A stretch of 5,662 bases of DNA from an uncultured Eubacteriales bacterium. GTDB taxonomy: Bacteria > Bacillota > Clostridia > Oscillospirales > CAG-382. Below, one piece after another: positions 1 through 5,662 of the stretch (the first letter of the stretch is position 1; each line of letters starts with the position of its first letter). The notes beneath the pieces were generated by a model. It saw only the letters and a program-made list of their open reading frames with translations. It was not told the origin of the DNA and made no database searches. A program made the translations under genes and the position numbers. The stretch is from positions 1-5,662 of the forward strand of contig URSI01000090.1 in the NCBI GenBank assembly GCA_900550505.1, written 5' to 3'.

Positions 1-2471
1 TAGTCATACATCAGGGACGTATAGCCGAGATGAAGACCGGTGAAGGCAAGACACAGGTCGCGGTCCTTCCCGCGTATCTGAATGCGCTGACGGGCAAAGG
101 CGTCCACGTTGTCACTGTCAACGAGTATCTTGCGCGTCGTGACAGTGAGTGGATGGGGCGCATCTATGAATTCCTCGGTATGACGGTAGGACTCATTGTG
201 CACGATATGTCAAACGATGAGCGGCGTAAAGCATATGCAGCCGACATAACATATGGTACAAACAATGAGTTCGGTTTTGATTATTTGCGTGACAATATGG
301 TCATTTACAAGGAACGCATGGTGCAGCGCGGTCATAAGTTTGCCATCGTGGACGAGGTGGACAGCATACTCATAGACGAAGCGAGGACACCGCTTATAAT
401 TTCCGGCCCGGGCGGCGAAAGCACACCCATGTATGATGAGGCCGACAAATTTGTACGAACACTGAAATGCTTCAGGATAAAAGAGCTTGACGCCCGTGAA
501 AGTCATGAGGATATCGACGCGGATTACATCGTCGACGAAAAGGCGCGCACTGCGGTCCTGACAACTTCGGGGATAAAAAAGGCGGAAGCTCATTTCGGTG
601 TGGAAAACCTTGCCGACTCTTCAAATTCCGACCTTATGCACCACTTGAATATCGCCATTCGTGCGCGCGGCGTCATGCAGCGCGACATAGATTATGTCGT
701 GAAAGACGGTCATGTACTGATAGTTGACAGCTTTACTGGACGTATCATGAACGGCAGACGTTATTCGGATGGGCTGCACCAGGCGATAGAGGCGAAAGAG
801 GGCGTCAAGATAGAGCGTGAGAACAAGACGCAGGCGACGATAACTTTTCAGAACTATTTTCGTATGTACGATAAGTTGTCGGGAATGACCGGAACGGCGA
901 TGACGGAACAGGACGAGTTCAGAGAGATATACGGTCTGGACGTTGTCGAGATACCGACCAACCGTCCCATGATACGCAAGGATAACGTCGATTCCGTCTA
1001 TCGTACTACCGCCGGCAAATATTCTGCTGTGGTCGATCAGATAATCCGGTGCCATCAAAAGGGTCAGCCTGTGCTCGTCGGTACCGTGAGCATTGAGAAA
1101 TCAGAGGCGCTTTCGGCGCTGCTCAGGTCAAAGGGCATAAAGCATACCGTATTGAATGCCAAGTATCATGAGAAGGAAGCGGAGATAGTAGCTCAGGCTG
1201 GCACTCCCGGTGCCGTAACGATAGCCACCAACATGGCCGGGCGAGGCACAGACATAAAGCTCGGCGGCAACAGCGAATTTCTCGCGCGGCAGAAGATGCG
1301 CGAAGAGGGGTACGACGAGACGCTTATAGCAGAAGCCGGCGGATATTCGGTGACCGACGACCAAAGCATATTGGAAGCAAGACGCCGTTTCGTGGAGTTG
1401 GAAAGGGAGTTTGAAGAGAAAATACGTCCGGATGCGGAAAGGGTCAGGGCTGCAGGCGGGTTGTTCATACTCGGAACAGAACGTCATGAGAGCCGCAGGA
1501 TAGACAATCAGCTGCGCGGACGTGCGGGGCGTCAGGGCGACCCCGGCGAGAGCAGATTTTACCTTTCGCTTCAGGATGATCTCATGCGGCTTTTCGGCAG
1601 CGACCGCATAAGCGGCATCGTGCAGTCGCTGGGACTTCCGGAGGATCAGCCCATCGATGCGAAGATACTTTCAAACTCTATCGAATCCGCGCAGAAACGG
1701 CTCGAGGGCACGAATTTTGAGCGCCGTAAAAACGTGCTGCGCTACGATGACGTGATGAATCAGCAGCGGACCATCATATACTCACAGCGCAGAGAGGTGC
1801 TTGACGGTGCCGACCTGCGCGACAGGATAATGAAGATGATAGAAGGGTATATAGATGAGGTCCTTGACCGTTTTTGCAGCAGCGATGTGCCGGATGAATG
1901 GAACTTTGACGGTCTTCGCGGTGCACTTTACGGCGTGCTGTGCGGAGAGGATGATTTCAGGTATGACAGGGATCAGCTCAATGCGCTGACGAGGGAGTCG
2001 CTGTATCAGGAGCTGTTGGACAGAGCTCATGAGAGCTACAGTATAAGGGAAACTCAATTGTTTACTCCGGAGCAGATGCGTGAAATAGAGCGTATAATCC
2101 TGCTGAGGAATGTTGACAGACATTGGGTGGAGCATATTGACGCCATGGACGATCTTATGAGCGGTATCGGGCTGCGCGCATATTCACAGCGTGACCCGGT
2201 AATTGAGTATAAGCTCGAAGGCTCGGCGATGTTCGATGAGATGATCAACAGCATACGCGAAGAAACGGTCAGGGCGTTGCTCACAGTGGCTCCGCGTGAG
2301 AAGCTGCAAAGGCAGCAGGTGATGACGGCGGCGAACGCCACCATCGGCGGAGAGGCTAAAAAGGAAAAGAAGGTTCCGATCCGTAAAGAAAAAATAGGTG
2401 CCAACGATCCGTGCCCCTGCGGCAGCGGAAAGAAGTATAAGCATTGCTGCATGGGCAAGCAGGGGCAGTAA
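1..2471 (+). CDS. secA: Preprotein translocase ATPase SecA (5' end missing)
   Basis: SecA is the ATP-driven motor that pushes unfolded preproteins through the SecYEG channel at the cytoplasmic membrane. The reading frame is already open at base 3 (VIHQGRIAEMKTGEGKT), so the ATG at 30 is an internal methionine and the true start lies upstream, by analogy with B. subtilis and E. coli SecA about 90 residues earlier. Visible in order: Walker A GEGKT (39-53), Walker B DEVD (351-362), DEAR (375-386), the preprotein cross-linking region, motif MAGRGTDIKLGG (1233-1268), motif VI beginning GTERHESRRID at 1473 with the arginine-rich RGRAGRQGDPG stretch, the helical scaffold/wing region with HWVEHIDAMDDLMSGIGLRA from 2121, and a C-terminal zinc tail CxCx8CC with cysteine codons at 2412, 2418, 2445 and 2448. 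All catalytic motifs are intact, and the full protein would be about 900 residues. The zinc tail and complete scaffold argue for the housekeeping SecA rather than a shortened SecA2. About 60 residues separate KLGGN from the next conserved GGLFILGTERH, longer than in B. subtilis. It is followed by a membrane protein gene one base after the stop. Confidence 0.98.
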   Translation, partial: VIHQGRIAEMKTGEGKTQVAVLPAYLNALTGKGVHVVTVNEYLARRDSEWMGRIYEFLGMTVGLIVHDMSNDERRKAYAADITYGTNNEFGFDYLRDNMVIYKERMVQRGHKFAIVDEVDSILIDEARTPLIISGPGGESTPMYDEADKFVRTLKCFRIKELDARESHEDIDADYIVDEKARTAVLTTSGIKKAEAHFGVENLADSSNSDLMHHLNIAIRARGVMQRDIDYVVKDGHVLIVDSFTGRIMNGRRYSDGLHQAIEAKEGVKIERENKTQATITFQNYFRMYDKLSGMTGTAMTEQDEFREIYGLDVVEIPTNRPMIRKDNVDSVYRTTAGKYSAVVDQIIRCHQKGQPVLVGTVSIEKSEALSALLRSKGIKHTVLNAKYHEKEAEIVAQAGTPGAVTIATNMAGRGTDIKLGGNSEFLARQKMREEGYDETLIAEAGGYSVTDDQSILEARRRFVELEREFEEKIRPDAERVRAAGGLFILGTERHESRRIDNQLRGRAGRQGDPGESRFYLSLQDDLMRLFGSDRISGIVQSLGLPEDQPIDAKILSNSIESAQKRLEGTNFERRKNVLRYDDVMNQQRTIIYSQRREVLDGADLRDRIMKMIEGYIDEVLDRFCSSDVPDEWNFDGLRGALYGVLCGEDDFRYDRDQLNALTRESLYQELLDRAHESYSIRETQLFTPEQMREIERIILLRNVDRHWVEHIDAMDDLMSGIGLRAYSQRDPVIEYKLEGSAMFDEMINSIREETVRALLTVAPREKLQRQQVMTAANATIGGEAKKEKKVPIRKEKIGANDPCPCGSGKKYKHCCMGKQGQ
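2461..2465 (+). promoter_or_regulatory. Ribosome binding site of the 206-residue membrane protein
   Basis: AGGGG lies inside the last codons of secA, 7 bases before the ATG at 2473. It supports 2473 as the start rather than the in-frame ATG at 2398, which lies within the coding sequence of the SecA zinc tail and would add 25 residues that are only a frame-shifted reading of secA. Its position inside secA suggests that ribosomes finishing secA reinitiate here. Confidence 0.65.
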
Positions 2472-2472
2472 T

Positions 2473-3093
2473 ATGGGATTCGGGATAGTTGTTGCAGGTA
2501 CGGCACTGTTGCTTTTGGACAGATTGGCGCTTGATTTTGTGGGCTGTATAGTTGCGTGCTACGGTTTCTTTTTGGCGGCTCAGAAGATGAAGGGCGTTTA
2601 CGTCAGTTTTGCCTTTTCATTGGCTGCTGCCGTTCTCACCGGAGTGCGCTCGTTGAGATTGCTCGGTGTCGTAGAAATAGGAGACATTTTCGTTTACCTT
2701 GACGGCGGTATCTATATTTGCATAGGGTTATCGGCGGCGGCGCTGTGTGCGGTCATAGCTTCCTTTGCTTCAAAAAACTCGGGGCACGGGCTATGCGCTT
2801 TTGCCCAGGTTACGCTTTATCTTGCTATCCTTATCCCGGCATTGAAAGCCGGTGTTACCGCTTTTCCGGCAACGGAGTTTTCGGAGATGTTCAAGACCCT
2901 GGCACTGGTGCTCTACTATGTGTTTTTAGTTTTGTACCTTGTGTTTACTTTCGATGTATATGCGTCGGTGACCACGCCTCAGCTTATCCGCAAGCAGGAG
3001 GAGGAAAACAAGGAGTACGAGCAAAAACGTAACGAAAGGCGGGAAAAAATCAGGCGGCTGATGAGAGGCGGTGACGGCGATGACAAAGAATAA
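2473..3093 (+). CDS. Polytopic membrane protein of unknown function, 206 residues
   Basis: I do not recognise a named family. The protein is strongly hydrophobic, with about five to six likely membrane segments near residues 2-15, 19-36, 41-58, 77-98, 108-129 and 142-163. A hydrophilic, highly charged tail follows (about 171-206, rich in E, K and R), probably a short helix or coiled coil. There is no cleavable signal peptide or catalytic motif. Near the N terminus, LLLLDRLALDFVGCIVA resembles the D...PDFIG.IL pattern at the start of the next gene, and the hydrophobic segments follow in similar order, so the two are probably paralogues (inference). A longer in-frame ATG at 2398 was rejected because it overlaps secA and lacks a ribosome site; 2473 has AGGGG 7 bases upstream. 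The gene starts one base after the secA stop and overlaps the following gene by 14 bases, indicating co-transcription and probably translational coupling. The function may be structural or transport-related; nothing in the sequence decides it. Confidence 0.85.
   Translation: MGFGIVVAGTALLLLDRLALDFVGCIVACYGFFLAAQKMKGVYVSFAFSLAAAVLTGVRSLRLLGVVEIGDIFVYLDGGIYICIGLSAAALCAVIASFASKNSGHGLCAFAQVTLYLAILIPALKAGVTAFPATEFSEMFKTLALVLYYVFLVLYLVFTFDVYASVTTPQLIRKQEEENKEYEQKRNERREKIRRLMRGGDGDDKE
3063..3071 (+). promoter_or_regulatory. Ribosome binding site of the 437-residue membrane protein
   Basis: GAGAGGCGG sits inside the end of the preceding gene. It is 8 bases from the ATG at 3080 when counted from its 3' edge (11 if GAGAGG alone is taken as the core). 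A GTG at 3071 in the same frame is too close to this site to be used efficiently, so ATG 3080 is the better start. Confidence 0.55.
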
Positions 3094-4393
3094 GGTTTTT
3101 AAACACCTTTTCGGTCCATGGGCCGCTATAGGTCTTGCTTTTCTTGTTATACCGTCTGTGAGCCTTTATGATGTGATGCCTGATTTTATCGGCTGGATAT
3201 TGCTTTGGGTAGCCGTGAGCGAGTTGTCTTATTTCAGCACCGATATTGATACGGCGGGCAGGATGACCACCTGGTTGAGTTTAGTCTCCGGTGTTACATG
3301 CGTTGCGGGGATCCTTATGATAGGCAGCATCGGGTCGCAGGAAATCATCGACACGAATAATTTTATGACTGCCGTGACCGTTTCGGTGATCTGCGAGATC
3401 ATATGCGCCGTATTATACGGGGGGGCTCTTTTCAACGGACTTGAAAACCTCAGTTCCCTGAACGGCGGAGAAAAAGCGCTCAAGGCGATAGCAAACGCCC
3501 GTTTCCTTTGCAGATCGTTCTTGGTGGTACGAGCCGTGCTGCGCCTCGTCCCGGAGCTTTTCACCCTGGCTCAGATGAACGCTTATAACGACATTGACAA
3601 CATCAGGCTCTGGGAGGGCGTGTATGCGCTCAGATTGCCTGCGACATTGCTCTGTATGCTGGTGTCGTTTGCGTTCGGTATATACTTCTATACGGGGATG
3701 CTCAGGATGTTTAAAGCCATTAGAAGCGATGGCAGCCTGATAAGCTCGCTTACCGAGCGCGTTGAACGGGAAAGCGAAAGAAACGAGGCAAGAAACCGCA
3801 GCATAAGAGTCAGTACGGCGTGCGCGCTTATGACCGCAGCGGTGGTGCTTTTCTTCAATGTGATCCTCGATTATAAATACCTCAACCCTCAGTTCGTGTC
3901 AGTCATTCTTGTTTTGGCAGCGGCATACGTGCTGAAGGAGGGAAACTTCGGCGGCGTTAAAAAACTGGCTGTGCCTGCGTTTGTACTGAGTGCTGTGTCA
4001 TATGTGTTCAGGCTTACGATATCGGGGAACTATTTCAGGTACGTGTCGTTATACGCCGCATATGTTGCGTTTCCGCTTACCACCCGCATATTTATGGCAG
4101 TGACAGGGGTGGCGACTGCGGTAGTGATGTTCTGCTTTATCAAGGCAATGTATGACGGCTTTTGTGACACAGTGGAAGCCATGACGGCAAGGAAGGCAGA
4201 GGCGAGTTTTGTTACGGTGCGAGTTGTTTCATCGTTGAGCCTGCTGGTAAATGCCGCGCTTTTTGTGTTTCCTCCTTCCAGAGAAGCGCTGGCGGGGGTC
4301 GACGTGCTTCTCAGCGTTTTATGGATAATACTGCATGTCAGACTGACTTATAAGTTCAAGGATGAAGTCATAGTCAGCAACTCGTTGCAGTAA
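3080..4393 (+). CDS. Polytopic membrane protein with apparent internal duplication, 437 residues
   Basis: I do not recognise a named family, but the opening LYDVMPDFIGWILLWVAVSEL (split here by position: D31, P34, D35, G38) resembles uncharacterised membrane proteins common in Clostridia. About ten hydrophobic segments fall into two halves, residues 12-212 and 245-430, separated by a charged linker (213-243, rich in E and R). The second half seems to repeat the first: DYKYLNPQFVSVILVLAAA mirrors the D..PDFIG segment. AVTGVATAVVMFCF and the following DGFCDTVEAM mirror AVTVSVICEIICAV and NGLENLSSLN. Each half then has a further pair of hydrophobic segments. The upstream gene looks like a single half. 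The start is ATG 3080 because of the purine-rich site ending at 3071; GTG 3071 would add three residues. The gene overlaps the one before by 14 bases, in a different frame. No enzyme motif, ATP-binding motif or signal peptide is visible. The topology suggests a channel-, transporter- or receptor-like role, but this is not supported further. Confidence 0.88.
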   Translation: MTKNKVFKHLFGPWAAIGLAFLVIPSVSLYDVMPDFIGWILLWVAVSELSYFSTDIDTAGRMTTWLSLVSGVTCVAGILMIGSIGSQEIIDTNNFMTAVTVSVICEIICAVLYGGALFNGLENLSSLNGGEKALKAIANARFLCRSFLVVRAVLRLVPELFTLAQMNAYNDIDNIRLWEGVYALRLPATLLCMLVSFAFGIYFYTGMLRMFKAIRSDGSLISSLTERVERESERNEARNRSIRVSTACALMTAAVVLFFNVILDYKYLNPQFVSVILVLAAAYVLKEGNFGGVKKLAVPAFVLSAVSYVFRLTISGNYFRYVSLYAAYVAFPLTTRIFMAVTGVATAVVMFCFIKAMYDGFCDTVEAMTARKAEASFVTVRVVSSLSLLVNAALFVFPPSREALAGVDVLLSVLWIILHVRLTYKFKDEVIVSNSLQ

Positions 4394-4404
4394 GCATATA
4401 TCAT

Positions 4405-4419
4405 TCGGCGGTGCGCCGA
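4405..4419 (+). repeat. Inverted repeat, 6-bp stem with 3-base loop
   Basis: TCGGCG at 4405-4410 and CGCCGA at 4414-4419 are exact reverse complements around GTG. The stem is GC-rich but short, and the following bases (CAGATAAT) are not a T-tract, so it is not a canonical intrinsic terminator. It could be a partial terminator or an RNA-stabilising or processing hairpin between the membrane protein and the lipoprotein. It could also be a chance palindrome. Confidence 0.5.
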
Positions 4420-4443
4420 CAGATAATACCCGACGAAAACTGA

Positions 4444-4450
4444 AGAAAGG
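4444..4450 (+). promoter_or_regulatory. Ribosome binding site of the lipoprotein gene
   Basis: AGAAAGG lies 9 bases before ATG 4460, a near-ideal spacing. It fixes the start of the lipoprotein reading frame and explains a coding region that would otherwise be overlooked because it has no stop within the window. Confidence 0.75.
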
Positions 4451-4459
4451 TAACGTACA

Positions 4460-5662
4460 ATGAAAAGAATCGCACTTTTTCTCGTTCTTATCGTGCTGAC
4501 GGCTCTCGTCACGGGCTGTAAACCGGGCGGTGACTCGTCACAGCAGGAATCCGCAGACAGTTCAGGCTCCGGAGGTATTACGGAAACGGTTGCAGATATG
4601 GTATCCAAGATAGATGCACTTTACAGGTATGACGTTGACAGAACGTTGTATGAAAGCTATCCTGTTTCGGTGGGTGCTGGCTATTCCATGTCGCGCGAGC
4701 CGTCCGGTTCGCGACCGGATGCGGGCGGACAGCTTACTGACGGAAGCTTTTGCACAAGCCATACCAGTGAAGCTGAAGTAAGCAAGTACATAGGTTTCGT
4801 CGGCAGAGACGAACTCGTGATCACTCTGGACTTAGGCGAGGTAAAAACTGAGCTGTTCGATTTCAGTATAATGATGCTGAGCAGCAGTCTGAAATCGAGT
4901 TCGTTGCCTCGATACGTTGTATTTTCGGTTTCCGATGACGGCGAGAGTTATATTGACATCGGCAAGATTTACCGTGATGCCGATGTTGCCGACGGCGCAA
5001 ACTACAAGTTTCTTCTTCAGCTTCAGAAGGGGATATCTGCGCGTTATGTCAGAATGAGCGTTCCGAAGGATGCGATAGTGGGCGTTTGGCTCTATGTAGA
5101 TGAATTTCAGGTTTACAGCTATCGCGAGGCTGAAGAAAAGGACGAATCCGAGCCGTATTATGTAAACACGGAGCTCGGCTTCGGTGAAGAAGCCAGGTAT
5201 TGGGACAGCAGTGACAGCGACTTTGACACGCACCAGAATATGCTGCTGAACGCACCGTATACGATAGACAGCGTCCTTATTTTACCGGAATCTGTGTGTA
5301 CCGATTATTACAATTCGCAGCCTTCGGCGGGGCAGCTCACAGACGGTAAACTCGGTGGCGGCAACTGGTCCGACAGCGCATACGCACATTTCACTAACGG
5401 TACGGGAAGAGAAATAGTTTTTGATATAGGATATATATCTTCTGTTGATTCGTTTTTAATCAGCTTTTACCGGCTGGAAAGCTATGCGATATATCTCCCT
5501 CCGCACGCGTACCTGTACGCTTCGGAGGACGGAGAGGGCTGGCAGCGTATAGCCAGGATTTCGATATCGGGAATGAATGACGGAAGACAAAGTTTTGAAT
5601 GCGACTTTGATCCGGTTCGTGCACGTTTTCTCATGGTAACGATTGAGACGCCTTCGCATGTA
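4460..5662 (+). CDS. Lipoprotein with two tandem F5/8C (discoidin)-like domains (3' end missing)
   Basis: The frame is open from ATG 4460 to the right edge: 401 codons with no stop. Residues 1-20 are a lipoprotein signal: K2 R3, a hydrophobic core, then the lipobox VTGC with C20 as the expected lipidated cysteine. A flexible Ser/Gly/Gln stretch follows (about 21-41). The mature protein should sit on the outer face of the cytoplasmic membrane after Sec export. Two repeated domains are visible. Domain 1 (about 66-220) has QLTDG at 91-95, LDLGE from 123, SVSDDGESY around 157-164, ARYVRM at 194-199 and a DEFQVY end at 214-219. Domain 2 (from about 264) has QLTDG at 292-296, VFDIG at 320-324, SEDGEGW from 355 and ARFLMV at 388-393, and is cut by the window. 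An acidic linker (about 221-262) joins them. The beta-rich DLG...SDDG...ARYVR pattern is typical of F5/8 type C domains, which commonly bind glycans or other surface ligands. The missing C terminus may hold a further domain, such as DUF4855 or a glycoside-hydrolase-like module; that is a guess. Family assignment is by pattern only. Confidence 0.9.
   Translation, partial: MKRIALFLVLIVLTALVTGCKPGGDSSQQESADSSGSGGITETVADMVSKIDALYRYDVDRTLYESYPVSVGAGYSMSREPSGSRPDAGGQLTDGSFCTSHTSEAEVSKYIGFVGRDELVITLDLGEVKTELFDFSIMMLSSSLKSSSLPRYVVFSVSDDGESYIDIGKIYRDADVADGANYKFLLQLQKGISARYVRMSVPKDAIVGVWLYVDEFQVYSYREAEEKDESEPYYVNTELGFGEEARYWDSSDSDFDTHQNMLLNAPYTIDSVLILPESVCTDYYNSQPSAGQLTDGKLGGGNWSDSAYAHFTNGTGREIVFDIGYISSVDSFLISFYRLESYAIYLPPHAYLYASEDGEGWQRIARISISGMNDGRQSFECDFDPVRARFLMVTIETPSHV

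Larger units (their letters stand above)
4394..4459 (+). other. Short intergenic region with hairpin and ribosome site
   Basis: This 66-base gap follows the membrane protein stop and precedes the lipoprotein start. It holds a perfect 6-base inverted repeat with a 3-base loop (4405-4419) and a good Shine-Dalgarno sequence, AGAAAGG (4444-4450). There is no run of T after the hairpin and no convincing -35/-10 pair. It may be read through as part of the operon or carry a weak promoter; the sequence does not settle which. Confidence 0.5.

Noticed and set aside
2398..2472. Longer start for the small membrane protein at ATG 2398
   Set aside because: It lies inside the SecA zinc-tail coding sequence, adds 25 non-hydrophobic residues read out of frame with secA, and has no well-placed ribosome site; ATG 2473 has one.
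210..2506. Reverse-strand reading frames across secA
   Set aside because: They are fully antisense to an intact, highly conserved gene and their translations show no recognisable domain or start signal.
2718..3032. Forward 104-codon reading frame rich in Cys, Gly and Arg
   Set aside because: It lies wholly within the 206-residue membrane protein in another frame, has no ribosome site of note and looks like a shadow translation.
4422..4427. GATAAT as a -10 promoter box before the lipoprotein gene
   Set aside because: It is one base from the TATAAT consensus, but no TTGACA-like -35 lies 16-18 bases upstream (the bases there read about TATCAT), so it is not supportable as a promoter.
4694..4713. 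GC-rich inverted repeat with an 8-bp stem (one G-T pair) and a GTCC loop
   Set aside because: It lies inside the lipoprotein coding sequence (Ser/Arg/Pro-rich codons before QLTDG) and is most simply a by-product of GC-rich codons.
4348..5659. Reverse-strand reading frames opposite the lipoprotein gene
   Set aside because: The forward frame has a ribosome site, lipobox and repeated domain motifs; the reverse frames are fragmentary and overlap each other.

Overview
The window looks like chromosomal DNA of a low-to-mid-GC Gram-positive bacterium of the Bacillota, probably class Clostridia (an Oscillospirales/Ruminococcaceae-like gut lineage is my best guess). The evidence is a clostridial-style SecA with a CxCx8CC zinc tail and a large NBD2 insertion, a lipobox lipoprotein, purine-rich Shine-Dalgarno sites, and frequent ATA (Ile) and AGG/AGA (Arg) codons in a roughly 50% GC sequence. 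The genus cannot be read from this window.

All four genes lie on the + strand and are closely packed. (1) The 3' part of secA (to 2471) begins just before Walker A; roughly 90 N-terminal residues lie outside the window. (2) One base after its stop, a 206-residue polytopic membrane protein with a charged C-terminal tail starts at 2473. (3) A 437-residue polytopic membrane protein starts at 3080, overlapping gene 2 by 14 bases. (4) After a 66-base gap with a small GC-rich hairpin, a lipoprotein gene starts at 4460 and runs off the right edge open. It carries two tandem F5/8C (discoidin)-like domains, each introduced by a QLTDG motif.

The secA-gene 2-gene 3 block looks like one transcription unit with translational coupling; the lipoprotein may be a continuation of it. 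SecA would be the export motor for the lipoprotein, but it serves all secreted proteins, so the linkage does not prove a shared pathway. The most interesting points are two. The two unnamed membrane proteins seem to be related, gene 3 looking like an internally duplicated version of the gene 2 fold. The lipoprotein has a matching two-repeat architecture of about 200 residues per period. No RNA genes, mobile elements or CRISPR arrays were seen.
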